The notes: generated from the sequence alone by a model not told the origin. A stretch of 64,000 nucleotides of DNA from Sneathiella chinensis (GCF_012720115.1 NZ_VNWN01000004.1:434001-498000); one strand, 5' to 3'; shown: positions 35,727-45,524, counted from the first letter of the stretch. Program-made: numbers and translations.

Positions 35727-36926
35727 TTAGGGCAGTGCGAGGGCGCTGTCGGTCTCGCCGGTTTCGGGGGCGGGCAGGTACAAATTGCACTGGGTGCCAT
35801 TGGTCCCGTCACTTTGAATGTCAAGGCGTCCGTTCTGGACCTCGGTCATTCGGTAGCAAAGGGCCAGTCCCAGTCCTGTACCGCTGCCATCATCGGCGGT
35901 GGCCCCCCGGTTTTGCCAGCGTTCTGCCCGGCTGAACAGTTCGAAGATAGAATCCAGAAAGTCAGGATCTATTCCGGGTCCCTGATCCTTGATGGAGACC
36001 TTGACCTGTCGGTTGCTGCCTTGGCCGGTAAAGCCGCTTTCAATGGTGATTTCGGAATTTGCGGGGGAATATGTGACCGCGTTGTCCAGTAACCGGATCA
36101 GGACATGACTTGTGGCCGTAGCATCAAAAATGGCGGTAGGGGCCTGTTCCGGCGGCGGGGTGCAGGTGATGCCGATATTCTTTGTCTGGGCCTTGGGGCG
36201 GGCGACGCTCAGGCTCTGCTCAAGGGCGTCTTCAAGGGATTGTTGCTTCAGGCTGGGGGCATAATCGTCCGCCCTGATACGGGCAATTTCCAGAATGGTA
36301 TCAATGGTTTTCAGAAGGGTCCTGCCGGAGGTCAGGATCATGCCTGCGAATTCTTCTGCCTGCCGGGCGTCTTTCGCCTGTCCTGATTTCAGAATCTCGG
36401 ACAGGCCGATAATGGCGTTCAGGGGGGTGCGCAGTTCATGGCTGGTATTGCGCAGGAAGTTGGTCTTGGACTTTTCCGAGGCGATGGCCGCCTCCCGCTG
36501 TTGCAGGTAATCGACCGTGCGGATTTCCAGATCCCGGCTTTTTTCCTGCAGGCTGGCATTTTGCGCGATCAGTTCATCCTTCAATTCCCGGACTTCCTGA
36601 AGGGTGGATTGCAACACGGCAACCGACAGGGACCAGCGATAGATGCCAATCACGATGAAGGCCACGCCCAGAATATAGCCGCCGAAATTGATGGCAATCT
36701 GGAAGGGAACGGCGGCGTTGGGAATGGGGATGATGCCGGTTTTGACAAGTTCGTTGTAGAAAATATCCAGGGCGCCGCCAAAGGCCAGCAACAGAAACCC
36801 GCCAATAAAAAAGCGCATCCCCTGTTCTTTACGGGAGATATGGCTCTGGATAAAAGCCACATAGATAAAGATACCCACGAAGAGTACCAATCTTATGGAG
36901 GCAAATATCATGGGGGCTCTGTCCAT
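35727..36926 (-). CDS. membrane sensor histidine kinase (3 TM - coiled coil - HisKA - HATPase)
   Basis: A 399-residue kinase: three hydrophobic helices (about 8-26, 38-56, 78-98), a coiled coil (about 105-155), HisKA with H163 in NTSHELRTPLNAIIG, and an ATPase domain with LIRLLDNAVTYSP (N box), DQGPGID and GSGTGLGLAL. No partner regulator is adjacent. Its three-helix start, with GFLLLAFGGALDIF and GYILGVAFIVIGIYRW, closely parallels the hybrid kinase at 22391-24283. It ends 9 nt from the convergent cyclase stop. Confidence 0.9.
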   Translation of the reverse strand: MDRAPMIFASIRLVLFVGIFIYVAFIQSHISRKEQGMRFFIGGFLLLAFGGALDIFYNELVKTGIIPIPNAAVPFQIAINFGGYILGVAFIVIGIYRWSLSVAVLQSTLQEVRELKDELIAQNASLQEKSRDLEIRTVDYLQQREAAIASEKSKTNFLRNTSHELRTPLNAIIGLSEILKSGQAKDARQAEEFAGMILTSGRTLLKTIDTILEIARIRADDYAPSLKQQSLEDALEQSLSVARPKAQTKNIGITCTPPPEQAPTAIFDATATSHVLIRLLDNAVTYSPANSEITIESGFTGQGSNRQVKVSIKDQGPGIDPDFLDSIFELFSRAERWQNRGATADDGSGTGLGLALCYRMTEVQNGRLDIQSDGTNGTQCNLYLPAPETGETDSALALP

Positions 36927-37081
36927 CTTTCAGATACTCTCCTCCGTCATTGCCCTGTCCAACCAACTCGTCTGAACGCTATTATAATAATACTAAAATT
37001 ACCTTAAAGGGGCGCGGGGGGTGTTCTGGCCGAGAAGTCGCGCCCCCGGATTGGCGCCAACCCACCCCGCCCGGGGGCGGG

Positions 37082-37480
37082 TTACAGCAGGCTCTGTAAT
37101 TCCTTCAATCGGGCGGTCAGGGCCTCTTTGTCGTATGGGATGGCCTGTCCCTGTCCCCAGACCGGCCCCGGCCATGCGGCGTCCTCCGGGGTGCGGGCAA
37201 TGACATGGATATGAAGCTGGGGGACCAGATTGCCAAGGGCGCCTACATTGATCTTGCAGGGGACATACAGGGCGGAAAGGCTTTCGGAAACCGTGCGGAT
37301 ATCGCCCGACACTTTCTGATAGGTGTCCGGGTCCAGATCATGAAGTTCCGTGATGTCGTCAACTGTCGGTACAAGGATCACCCACGGGTAGCGGGCATCA
37401 TTCATGAGCAGGGCGCGGCAGGCGGAAAGATCACCGATGGAATGGGTGTCGGCCTGCAGTCTGGGATGAAGTTTGAACAT
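37082..37480 (-). CDS. HIT-family nucleotide-binding protein
   Basis: A 132-residue histidine-triad protein, probably a nucleotide hydrolase of the diadenosine-polyphosphate or nucleoside-phosphoramidate type. The triad reads Q88-L-H90-I-H92-V, so the first His of the usual H-x-H-x-H is Gln, while the nucleophilic middle His is kept. The tail DAAWPGPVWGQG is typical of a bacterial subgroup that shares the Gln. The physiological substrate is unknown. It is monocistronic and flanked by divergent and unrelated genes. Confidence 0.88.
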   Translation of the reverse strand: MFKLHPRLQADTHSIGDLSACRALLMNDARYPWVILVPTVDDITELHDLDPDTYQKVSGDIRTVSESLSALYVPCKINVGALGNLVPQLHIHVIARTPEDAAWPGPVWGQGQAIPYDKEALTARLKELQSLL

Positions 37481-37726
37481 GGGGGGCTCTCGCGGTTGAA
37501 TGACAGGATACTATCGTTGAAGCCTTGGAATGACAAACCGGTTTTACCCTGCTGCAGGGCTCTGGGCGCCTGCGGGCAGGGCCGTGCCGGGAATGAAATA
37601 GTCAGTTGGCATCCGGGGTTTTGATGCGTATTCTGGCGCCGTCAAAAGATAACAAGATGGCGATCAGGACAGGTCGGCAGAGGGGAGCCTCGCTGGCATC
37701 GTTGCGCCAATAACAAGGAAGTAGAT

Positions 37727-39319
37727 ATGACCACTCACCCTCTGCCGGAGACCGGACTTTTCAGCGAGCGCAGCACAGAGGCCCCCTTCATCAGTTTTCC
37801 AGAGCGTATCCGAAAAGCGGCCGCCGACCATCCTGACATGGAAGTCCTGAGAGTTGGAGAGCGCGTTCACACCTGGCGGACTTTCATGCCAAGGATCAAC
37901 AGGGTTTCGAACCTGCTGCAAAGCCGGGGCATCGGGCGCGGTGACAAGGTGGCTGTTCTCGCGACCAGCAGCCTTGAATATATCGAGGTCTTTTTGGGTA
38001 CCGTTCAGGCAGGCGCCTGTTTGGTCCCCCTGTCCGGCATGGCATCTTCCTCGCAGCTTCAGGGCATGATCGAGGATAGCGGGGCGGCCATGGTGTTTGC
38101 CTCGGCCTCGACGCGGGGCCTGATCGACCCGTTTCGGGGGCAGGTCAAGGGTCTCCCCGATGATGGATATGTGGCCTTTGATTTCACGGCAGACGGCTGG
38201 GCGGCGTATGAGCAGGTATTGGCGGCGCAATCCGATCAGGAGGTGATCATCCCGATCCAGCCAGAGGACGCGTTCAACCTGATCTACAGTTCCGGGACAA
38301 CAGGCGTTCCCAAGGGAATTGAGCAGAGCCACCACATGCGCAACCAGCATGTGGCCCGTTTTGAAAAACTGGGCTTTGAGGTTGGCGCTGTGACATTGAG
38401 CTCAACCGCCCTTTATTCCAACACCACGCTGGTGGCCATGCTGCCGACGCTGGCGCTGGGGGGGCAGGTTGTCCTGATGCCCAAGTTCAATGTGGATGAG
38501 TATCTGAAACTGGCCGAGAAACACAAGGTCACGCACACCATGCTGGTCCCGGTCCAGTATCAGCGGATTCTGGCCTCCCCGGATTTTGACAGCTATGACC
38601 TCAGTCATTTCCGGATGAAAATGTCCACAAGCGCCCAGCTTCGGGCCGATGTGAAGGCGGATGCCCTGAAGCGATGGCCGGGCAAGCTGATCGAGATTTA
38701 TGGCCTCACCGAAGGGGGGATTGGCACGGTACTGGTGGCGACCGACTTCCCGGACAAGCTGGCCTCGGTCGGCAAGCCGGGCGAGGGCGTTGATCTTCGC
38801 ATCATCAACGAGGCAGGCGAGGAACTGCCGCAAGGCGAGATCGGTGAGGTTGTCGGGCGTTCCGATGCCATGATGACCGGTTATCACAACAAGCCGGAAC
38901 AGACATCGGACATGCTGTGGACGTCCCCGGAAGGAAAGATTTTCTTCCGCAGCGGCGATATGGGGCGTCTGGACGAGGACAATTTCCTCTATTTGCTGGA
39001 CCGCAAGAAAGACATGATCCTGTCCGGTGGGTTCAATATCTATGCCGCTGATATCGAGGCGGAGCTGTTCCCGCATCCGGCGGTTGCTGATGCCGCCGTG
39101 ATTGCTATTCCCAGCGAGGAATGGGGGGAAACCCCGTTGGCGCTGGTGGTGAAAAAAGCCGGGGACCAGACAACGGAAGCGGAACTGATGGCCTGGGTGA
39201 ATGAGCGGCTTGGCAAAACACAGCGGGTATCCGGTGTGAAATTCCGCGATGACCTTCCGCGCAATACCATTGGCAAGGTCATGAAGCGGGAATTGCGGGA
39301 AGAATATAGCGGCAAATAA
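37727..39319 (+). CDS. acyl-CoA ligase (AMP-dependent synthetase family)
   Basis: A 530-residue ANL-superfamily enzyme that adenylates a carboxylic acid and transfers it to CoA. Phosphate loop YSSGTTGVPKG at 187-197, EIYGLTEGG (A5 motif), FFRSGDMGRLDEDNFLYLLDRKKDMILSGGFNIYAADIE (A7-A8), and the catalytic lysine K517 in PRNTIGKVMKRE. Size and motifs are those of fatty- or aryl-acid ligases; specificity is not readable. AAGGAAG lies upstream of ATG 37727. A hairpin follows the gene. Confidence 0.9.
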   Translation: MTTHPLPETGLFSERSTEAPFISFPERIRKAAADHPDMEVLRVGERVHTWRTFMPRINRVSNLLQSRGIGRGDKVAVLATSSLEYIEVFLGTVQAGACLVPLSGMASSSQLQGMIEDSGAAMVFASASTRGLIDPFRGQVKGLPDDGYVAFDFTADGWAAYEQVLAAQSDQEVIIPIQPEDAFNLIYSSGTTGVPKGIEQSHHMRNQHVARFEKLGFEVGAVTLSSTALYSNTTLVAMLPTLALGGQVVLMPKFNVDEYLKLAEKHKVTHTMLVPVQYQRILASPDFDSYDLSHFRMKMSTSAQLRADVKADALKRWPGKLIEIYGLTEGGIGTVLVATDFPDKLASVGKPGEGVDLRIINEAGEELPQGEIGEVVGRSDAMMTGYHNKPEQTSDMLWTSPEGKIFFRSGDMGRLDEDNFLYLLDRKKDMILSGGFNIYAADIEAELFPHPAVADAAVIAIPSEEWGETPLALVVKKAGDQTTEAELMAWVNERLGKTQRVSGVKFRDDLPRNTIGKVMKRELREEYSGK

Positions 39320-39331
39320 CTGCATGTCTGG

Positions 39332-39358
39332 AGGGGCAAATTGATTGCATTTGCCCCT
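39332..39358 (+). terminator. hairpin after the acyl-CoA ligase gene
   Basis: A perfect 10-bp stem AGGGGCAAAT / ATTTGCCCCT with a 7-nt loop. The following sequence has only a few T residues, so termination may be incomplete. Confidence 0.6.
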
Positions 39359-39483
39359 TCCTGACTGTTAAACCTCTGTTAACGACAATGTTGCAGTATG
39401 GTCGGCATAATCTGGCGGTATTTCGAGGCCGGACAGATAAATGGGGCGTATCGGGTTGAGTACAGGATCAGGCAGCGCGAGAG

Positions 39484-40392
39484 ATGAGTGAGGTGAATAA
39501 TCTCCCCTTGAAGGAGCGATTGAAGCTCTGGTGGGAGGGATATGAACTGCACAAGGTTGCAAAGAAGGTGGAGGTGGAGCCGGAGCCGGTCCATGATGAT
39601 GGTCCTCCTACCGTTCACGGCTGGAGCCTGAGTCGTCAAAGGTCCGTTGTCACCCTGTTCGGTGTGGGCATGACCCGCTGTATTCCCGACAATGTCAAGG
39701 CACGCCTGACAACCCCCATGGGCATCAACAAGACAATGAGCGTGGTCGAACTTGGGTCCGGCCTGTGCGGGTTTTCCCATTGGGTGGTGGATCAGTACGA
39801 AACCTATATCACCGCCTATGAGGAAGATGCCGACCTTGTGGAGGCAGCGTCCACCCAGACACGGATGGCTGGCCTGTCCCGGAATGTCCGGGTAGAGCAG
39901 TGCAATTTCGAGAATTTCGAACCCAAGCCCAAGTCTGCCAACGCGGCCTATGCGTCAGAGGCCCTGTTCCATGTGAAGAACAAGCAGGACTGTTTCAACC
40001 GGATTCATGAAATGATGAAGCCGGAAGGCCAGTTCATGATGTCCGATTACATGCTGGACGGCAGCAAGGCCGATCACCCTGCCTTGCAGGAATGGTTCGG
40101 TCTGGAACGAGAGGTTCCGCATCTTCACGATGTGAGAGAGATTCGCCGCATGCTGACCAAGGCAGGTTTCGAAGTCAGTATCGCAGAGGATACAACAGAC
40201 GAATACAAGGCCAACGTCTTGAAGGCCTTCTCCGAATATGCCGCCAGAACCGGCCGGGGTGAAAAAAGCGGTCATCTTCATGACTGGGTTCTGAAAGAAG
40301 GGGAATTGTGGACAGCACGGGTGAAAGCCATGGAAGCCGGAGCGTTGAAAGTGTTCCGTATCTATGCCCGCGTGCCGGCGCAAATCCTTTAA
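39484..40392 (+). CDS. class I SAM-dependent methyltransferase
   Basis: A 302-residue methyltransferase. The SAM-binding motif I is [12 protein letters not shown] (87-98), followed by an acidic [12 protein letters not shown] and the late [16 protein letters not shown]. The overall layout resembles small-molecule or phospholipid/sterol-type methyltransferases, but the acceptor is unknown. It opens with a charged, possibly membrane-associated helix ([22 protein letters not shown]). It lies about 125 nt upstream of rpmJ. Confidence 0.8.
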   Translation: MSEVNNLPLKERLKLWWEGYELHKVAKKVEVEPEPVHDDGPPTVHGWSLSRQRSVVTLFGVGMTRCIPDNVKARLTTPMGINKTMSVVELGSGLCGFSHWVVDQYETYITAYEEDADLVEAASTQTRMAGLSRNVRVEQCNFENFEPKPKSANAAYASEALFHVKNKQDCFNRIHEMMKPEGQFMMSDYMLDGSKADHPALQEWFGLEREVPHLHDVREIRRMLTKAGFEVSIAEDTTDEYKANVLKAFSEYAARTGRGEKSGHLHDWVLKEGELWTARVKAMEAGALKVFRIYARVPAQIL

Positions 40393-40517
40393 CGCCGTCA
40401 GGGCGCCCGCCAGCGGATATGAATCGCAGGAACCGGGCGTTTTCGGCATTGACAGACGGGGGACGGGCAAGTATGGTCCGGCCTTCAAATTTGAACAGTT
40501 ATTGTAGGGCCTGTACA

Positions 40518-40643
40518 ATGAAAGTCATTAACTCGCTGAAATCTGCGAAGAAACGTCATCGCGATTGCCGCGTAGTCCGTCGCAAGGGTCGTGTCTATGT
40601 TATCAACAAGACAAACCCGCGCTTCAAGGCACGCCAGGGCTGA
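40518..40643 (+). CDS. rpmJ: 50S ribosomal protein bL36
   Basis: A 41-residue ribosomal protein, [41 protein letters not shown] in outline (start [17 protein letters not shown]). Only one Cys remains, so it is the zinc-free longer form usual in alphaproteobacteria. ATG 40518 is the family start; the frame stays open upstream only because it runs past the end of the methyltransferase gene. It has its own terminator. Confidence 0.95.
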   Translation: MKVINSLKSAKKRHRDCRVVRRKGRVYVINKTNPRFKARQG

Positions 40644-40686
40644 TACGCTTTGAAAATAAAAATCTGGCCAGAATTTCTGGATAGTG

Positions 40687-40723
40687 AAAAAAAACCGCAC
40701 TGAGCTTCAGCTGCGGTTTTTTT
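40687..40723 (+). terminator. intrinsic terminator of rpmJ
   Basis: AAAAACCGCA pairs with TGCGGTTTTT, capped by CTGA/TCAG, and followed by a run of T. Confidence 0.92.
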
Positions 40724-40744
40724 ATTGCCCGCATGACACTATAG

Positions 40745-40781
40745 TCTCTTCAACTAAGAGAATCTGGCCCTGAAGGCCAGA
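40745..40781. promoter_or_regulatory. two adjacent inverted repeats ahead of glcD
   Basis: TCTCTT-CAACT-AAGAGA (40745-40761) and TCTGGCC-CTGAA-GGCCAGA (40763-40781) are both perfect, both have 5-nt centres, and are 1 bp apart, just after a TATAGT -10-like box (40740-40745) and 20 bp before glcD. They may be an operator for a glycolate regulator or leader RNA hairpins. Confidence 0.5.
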
Positions 40782-40800
40782 CGCAGTGTGGGAAGCCATT

Positions 40801-42291
40801 ATGAAAATGCCGGAACCGGATCAGGAAGTCCTCGCCAAGAGAGACTATCTGGTTCGTCGCTTGAAAGAAATTGTCCGAAACCCGGAAGGTGTGATCGACC
40901 GGGAAACGGACCTGCGAGCCTTTGAATGTGACGGGTTGAGCGCCTATCGGCAGCTCCCCATGATTGCCGTGCTGCCGGAAACGAAGGAAGAAGTTGCCGA
41001 AATCCTGAAATTCTGTGCCCGCGAAAAGGTCAATGTGGTGCCGCGCGGGGCCGGGACGGGGTTATCCGGCGGGGCCTTGCCCCTTGCGGACGGTGTCTTG
41101 CTGGGGCTTGGGAAATTCAACCGTATCCTTGAGGTCGATTATGAGAACCGCTGCGCCGTGTGCCAGCCGGGCGTTACCAATCTGGCCATCACCGACGCGG
41201 TCAAGGCCGACGGGTTCTATTATGCGCCGGACCCGTCCAGCCAGATTGCCTGTACCATCGGCGGCAATATCGCCGAAAATTCCGGCGGGGTGCATTGCCT
41301 GAAATACGGGCTGACCACCAATAATGTCCTTGGCGTGGAAATGGTGACCATGGAGGGCGAGATCGTCCGTCTGGGCGGCAAGCATCTGGATGCGGAGGGG
41401 TATGACCTGCTGGGCATTCTGACCGGATCGGAAGGATTGCTGGGGGTTATTACCGAGGTTACCGTGCGCCTGCTGCGAAGCCCGGAGCATATCTCGGCCC
41501 AACTGATCGGTTTCCCCACCAGCGAGCAGGCCGGTGATTGTGTTGGCCGGATCATCGCCGAGGGGATTATTCCCGCCGGGATGGAGATGATGGACCGTCC
41601 GGCCATTCACGCGGCTGAGGAATTCTGTCACGCCGGATATCCGCTGGATGTGGAGGCCCTGCTGATCGTGGAACTGGACGGGCCGGAAGTGGAAATCACC
41701 TATCTGAATGACCGGATCGGGGAGATTGCCAAGGCATGCGGCGCCACGGTTATTCGCCAGAGCCGGACAGAGGAAGAGCGGATGACCTTCTGGGCCGGAC
41801 GAAAGGCGGCGTTTCCGGCTGTGGGGCGGATTTCCCCCGATTATATGTGCATGGATGGCACCATCCCGCGCAGCCAGCTTCCCCATGTGCTGGCGCGGAT
41901 GAATGAACTGTCAGAGCACTACGGGCTGCGGGTTGCAAACGTGTTCCATGCCGGGGATGGGAACCTGCATCCCCTGATCCTTTTTGATGCCAACGTGCCG
42001 GGAGAGCTGGAGCGGTGCGAGCAGTTCGGGGCTGATATCCTGAAATTATGTGTTGAGGTTGGCGGCGTCCTGACGGGCGAGCATGGCGTCGGGATTGAGA
42101 AGCGCGACCTTATGGGCGAGATGTTCTCGGAAGAGGATTTGAAACAGCAACAAAGACTGAAATGCGCGTTCGATCCGGAAGGGCGCCTGAACCCCGGAAA
42201 GGTGTTCCCGGTTTTGCACCGCTGCGCTGAACTGGGCCGGATGCATGTGCATCATGGCCAGTTGCCGTTCCCGGACATTCCCAGATTTTAA
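40801..42291 (+). CDS. glcD: glycolate oxidase subunit GlcD (FAD-linked)
   Basis: The FAD-binding catalytic subunit that oxidises glycolate (or D-lactate) to glyoxylate. 496 residues, with the PCMH-type FAD segment VPRGAGTGLSGGALPL, CTIGGNIAENSGGVHCLKYG, and the C-terminal VFHAGDGNLHPLILFD and GEHGVGIEKRDLM. ATG 40801 is taken (GGGAAG upstream); a GTG at 40786 is in frame but has no better site. It is followed by glcE after 9 nt and then glcF. Confidence 0.94.
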   Translation: MKMPEPDQEVLAKRDYLVRRLKEIVRNPEGVIDRETDLRAFECDGLSAYRQLPMIAVLPETKEEVAEILKFCAREKVNVVPRGAGTGLSGGALPLADGVLLGLGKFNRILEVDYENRCAVCQPGVTNLAITDAVKADGFYYAPDPSSQIACTIGGNIAENSGGVHCLKYGLTTNNVLGVEMVTMEGEIVRLGGKHLDAEGYDLLGILTGSEGLLGVITEVTVRLLRSPEHISAQLIGFPTSEQAGDCVGRIIAEGIIPAGMEMMDRPAIHAAEEFCHAGYPLDVEALLIVELDGPEVEITYLNDRIGEIAKACGATVIRQSRTEEERMTFWAGRKAAFPAVGRISPDYMCMDGTIPRSQLPHVLARMNELSEHYGLRVANVFHAGDGNLHPLILFDANVPGELERCEQFGADILKLCVEVGGVLTGEHGVGIEKRDLMGEMFSEEDLKQQQRLKCAFDPEGRLNPGKVFPVLHRCAELGRMHVHHGQLPFPDIPRF

Positions 42292-42300
42292 GGGCTGAAG

Positions 42301-43533
42301 ATGCGTCAGATAGAAATCAAGACAGAAGACCAGATCAGCGATGTTCTGGAGTGGGCACTGGCGGGCAAGCACCGGCTGGCAATTGCCGGGGCGGGGACCA
42401 AGATCGGTATTGGCCGTCCCGTTGAGGCCGATGCAGCCGTTCGGCTGGAGGGGTTGTCCGGGGTGGAGTTGTATGAACCGGCAGAGCTTGTCATGCAGGC
42501 ACAGGCGGGAACCCGGCTGACGGAAATTCGCGATATTCTGGGGCGTGAAGGGCAGAAACTGGCCTTTGACCCACCGGATTATGGGCCGCTTTTGGGGCAC
42601 CCGGCCGGGCTTGGCACCATCGGCGGTATTTTCTGTTGCAATCTGTCGGGCGCGGCGCGGGTTAAGGCGGGCGCAGCGCGGGATCACCTGCTGGGTGTTC
42701 AGGGCTTTACAGGCCGGGGGCAGGCCTTCAAGACCGGAAGCCGGGTCATGAAAAACGTGACGGGCTATGATCTTTGCAAACTTGTGGCGGGCAGCTACGG
42801 CACCCTGACCATTGCCAGCCGCATGACATTCAAGGTGCTGCCCCGGCCAGAGAAAACCCGAACCGTGCTGGTCTTCGGTGTGGGCGAGGCCGAGGCCGTG
42901 GCCGCCATGCGCGATGCCCTGTCCTCAGAACATGAGGTGTGCGCCGCTGCCTATCTGCCGGAAGGGGTCGCCCGGCGAAGCGGGGTTTCCTACCTTCAGT
43001 CGGAAAACCGTTCAGTTGTGGCTTTGCGGATCGAGGGGCCGGGACCATCGGCTGAGTTTCGCTGCGTGGCCATCCGGGGGCTGATGGCCGCCTATGGTGA
43101 GACCGAAGAATTACATGGACAGAATTCCGGAACCCTGTGGCGCTTTGTCGGCGATGTGGGGGCCTTTGTTCAGGATGACCCCGGCGTTGTCTGGAAGGTT
43201 TCCGTTCCGCCCGCCGGTGCCCCGGCTTATCTGAAAAGGCTGCGCGAGCATGTTCAGGACATGGAATATTATCTGGACTGGGGCGGGGGGCTGATCTGGA
43301 TTGCCTTGCCGAACCATACGGCGACCGGGGGCGAGTATGCAATCCGGCAGTCCTTGAACGGGGAAGGGCACGCAACCCTGATCCGGGGCAGTGAGAGCCT
43401 GCGCGCTTCCATTGCGCCGTTCCAGCCACAAAATCCGGTCCTGGCCCGGATTTCCGAGAAAATTCGCGAGGGGTTTGACCCTCACCGGATTCTTAATCCG
43501 GGACGGATGTATGCGTTTGGCGGAGAAGGCTAG
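42301..43533 (+). CDS. glcE: glycolate oxidase subunit GlcE
   Basis: The second FAD-binding-domain subunit of glycolate oxidase. 410 residues: AIAGAGTKIGIGRP is the phosphate-contact loop, GTIGGIFCCNLSGAARVKAGAARDHLLGVQGF and SRVMKNVTGYDLCKLVAGSYGTLTIASRMTFKVLPRPE are diagnostic of GlcE. It shares the flavin fold with GlcD but lacks its C-terminal catalytic histidines. Three nucleotides from glcF. Confidence 0.94.
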   Translation: MRQIEIKTEDQISDVLEWALAGKHRLAIAGAGTKIGIGRPVEADAAVRLEGLSGVELYEPAELVMQAQAGTRLTEIRDILGREGQKLAFDPPDYGPLLGHPAGLGTIGGIFCCNLSGAARVKAGAARDHLLGVQGFTGRGQAFKTGSRVMKNVTGYDLCKLVAGSYGTLTIASRMTFKVLPRPEKTRTVLVFGVGEAEAVAAMRDALSSEHEVCAAAYLPEGVARRSGVSYLQSENRSVVALRIEGPGPSAEFRCVAIRGLMAAYGETEELHGQNSGTLWRFVGDVGAFVQDDPGVVWKVSVPPAGAPAYLKRLREHVQDMEYYLDWGGGLIWIALPNHTATGGEYAIRQSLNGEGHATLIRGSESLRASIAPFQPQNPVLARISEKIREGFDPHRILNPGRMYAFGGEG

Positions 43534-43536
43534 GCC

Positions 43537-44829
43537 ATGAAGACTGATTTTTCCCTTGCCCAGCTCGCCGATCCCCGGTTTGCGGCTTCCAATGATATCC
43601 TGCGAAAATGTGTTCATTGCGGTTTTTGTACAGCAACCTGCCCGACCTATGTGGAACTTGGCGATGAACGGGACAGCCCGCGGGGGCGCATCTATCTGAT
43701 CCAGCAGATGCTGGAAAGCGGAGAGCCGGCGCCGGACAGCACCGTAACGCATGTTGACCGCTGCCTGTCCTGCCTGTCCTGCATGACCACCTGTCCGTCC
43801 GGTGTGGACTACATGCATCTGGTCGATCATGCGCGGCAATATATTGAGGAAACCCATGAGCGACCGCTTCGGGAGCGGGTGCTGCGTAAAATTCTGGCGG
43901 GTCTTTTGCCATCGCCGACCCTGTTCAGGCTGTCGCTGATCGGGGCGTGGGCTGCCCGGCCTTTCAGAAAGCTGTTCTTTGGCCGGGTTCGGGCCATGCT
44001 GGAGATGGCGCCTGCGACGATCCCGTCGCCGTCAACCCTTGACACCCAGCCCCGTCATGAGGCTTCGGGCGGCGGGGCACCGGTGAAACGGGTTGTCCTG
44101 ATGACGGGCTGTGCCCAGAAAGTCCTGTCCCCCGACATCAATGACGCCACCATCCGCCTGCTGACCCGGTTGGGGGTTGAGGTGATTATCCCCCCGGCGG
44201 CCGGATGCTGCGGGGCGCTGCCCTTGCATATGGGGCAGGAGGACCCGGCGCGGAAACTGGCCCGGGACAATATTCAGGCATGGTATGAAGAACAGGAACG
44301 GGCAGGGCTGGATGCCATTGTGATCAATACGTCGGGATGCGGGACCACGGTCAAGGATTATGGCCACATGTTTCGCGACGACCCCGGTCTTGCAGAAAAA
44401 GCCGCGGTGGTTGCGGGCCTTGCCAAGGATATCACCGAGTTTCTGGTGGATCTGGACCTGAAGCCGGTTCTGGACATGCAGGGCTACAAGGTGGCGTATC
44501 ATTCTGCCTGTTCCCTTCAGCATGGACAGAAGGTGAAAGAGCCGCCAATGCAATTGCTGCGACAGGCAGGATATACGGTTCTGCCGGTGCCGGAGGCGCA
44601 TTTGTGCTGTGGTTCGGCGGGGACCTATAACCTGCTGCAGCCAGAGCTGTCGGCCCGCTTGAAAGAACGAAAGGTCCGGAATATTGCTTCGCTTGCACCG
44701 GATATGGTTGCTGCCGGGAATATCGGCTGTATTACCCAAATCGCTTCGGGAATGCAGGTGCCGGTTGTTCATACGGTCCAGCTTCTGGATTGGGCAACGG
44801 GCGGGCCGAAGCCGGGTGGGGTGAGCTGA
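43537..44829 (+). CDS. glcF: glycolate oxidase iron-sulfur subunit GlcF
   Basis: Carries electrons from the flavin subunits to the quinone pool at the membrane. 430 residues. Two 4Fe-4S motifs: C25, C28, C31, C35 (CVHCGFCTATCP) and C76, C79, C82, C86 (CLSCLSCMTTCPSG). Two CCG domains follow, PAAGCCGALPLHMG and AHLCCGSAGTYNL. Last gene of the glcDEF operon; no glcC regulator or malate synthase gene is adjacent. Confidence 0.95.
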   Translation: MKTDFSLAQLADPRFAASNDILRKCVHCGFCTATCPTYVELGDERDSPRGRIYLIQQMLESGEPAPDSTVTHVDRCLSCLSCMTTCPSGVDYMHLVDHARQYIEETHERPLRERVLRKILAGLLPSPTLFRLSLIGAWAARPFRKLFFGRVRAMLEMAPATIPSPSTLDTQPRHEASGGGAPVKRVVLMTGCAQKVLSPDINDATIRLLTRLGVEVIIPPAAGCCGALPLHMGQEDPARKLARDNIQAWYEEQERAGLDAIVINTSGCGTTVKDYGHMFRDDPGLAEKAAVVAGLAKDITEFLVDLDLKPVLDMQGYKVAYHSACSLQHGQKVKEPPMQLLRQAGYTVLPVPEAHLCCGSAGTYNLLQPELSARLKERKVRNIASLAPDMVAAGNIGCITQIASGMQVPVVHTVQLLDWATGGPKPGGVS

Positions 44830-44912
44830 CCGGCTCGCTCCCCCTTGTCTTGTCCCGGTCCCTGACGGACTGAAATTTTGCCCGTAGGCCTGTGCCGCCC
44901 TAGATTTCTCTT

Positions 44913-45470
44913 ATGAGAAACTCAAAAATTCTGTGGGTTGTCTTGTGTCTCATACTTTGGGGTGTCGGGGTGGCTAATGCCCGGCAGGACGATAATCGTC
45001 TTGATCCGCTGTTTGAGAAGCTCACCAACGCCACGTCTGTTTCCGAAGGCAAGGATATAGAGCGGGCCATATGGGAAATCTGGCTTGTATCGGGGAATGA
45101 TGCCGTGGATTCCCTGATGACGCAGGGGATCATGTATCTGTCCCTTGGGCAACTGCCGCAGGCCCTGTTCTTTTTCACGGCAATCACCGAGATGGACCCC
45201 GGTTTCGCGGAGGCTTGGAACAAAAGGGCCATGGTCCTGTTCATCATGGGCGATCTGAACGGCTCCCTCAAGGATGTGGGAAGAACGCTGGAACTGGAGC
45301 CGCGCCATTTCGGGGCAATGGCCGGGCTGGGTCAGATCATGGAAAGCAAGAGGGCCTACAAGAAGGCATTGGCGGCGTTCGAGCAGGCAATCCGGGTGAA
45401 CCCGCACATGACAGAAGTCCAGAAACGGGTTCGCCGATTGCGTCTGGAATACGGGGACAGAAAAATCTGA
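44913..45470 (+). CDS. exported TPR-repeat protein
   Basis: A 185-residue protein with a signal peptide (MRNSKILWVVLCLILWGVGVANA) and at least three TPR-like helical repeats: IMYLSLGQLPQALFFFTAITEMDPGFAEAWNKRAMVLFIMGDLNGSLKDVGRTLELEPRHF and the following GQIMESKRAYKKALAAFEQAIRVNP. It is likely a periplasmic scaffold. A gene like it is common beside housekeeping genes in alphaproteobacteria, but its role is unknown. Confidence 0.82.
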   Translation: MRNSKILWVVLCLILWGVGVANARQDDNRLDPLFEKLTNATSVSEGKDIERAIWEIWLVSGNDAVDSLMTQGIMYLSLGQLPQALFFFTAITEMDPGFAEAWNKRAMVLFIMGDLNGSLKDVGRTLELEPRHFGAMAGLGQIMESKRAYKKALAAFEQAIRVNPHMTEVQKRVRRLRLEYGDRKI

Positions 45471-45524
45471 TCCCCGCCCAGTTCCCCCGGTGTCCGGGGG
45501 GTGTTCGGGTGTTTCCGACTGCGG

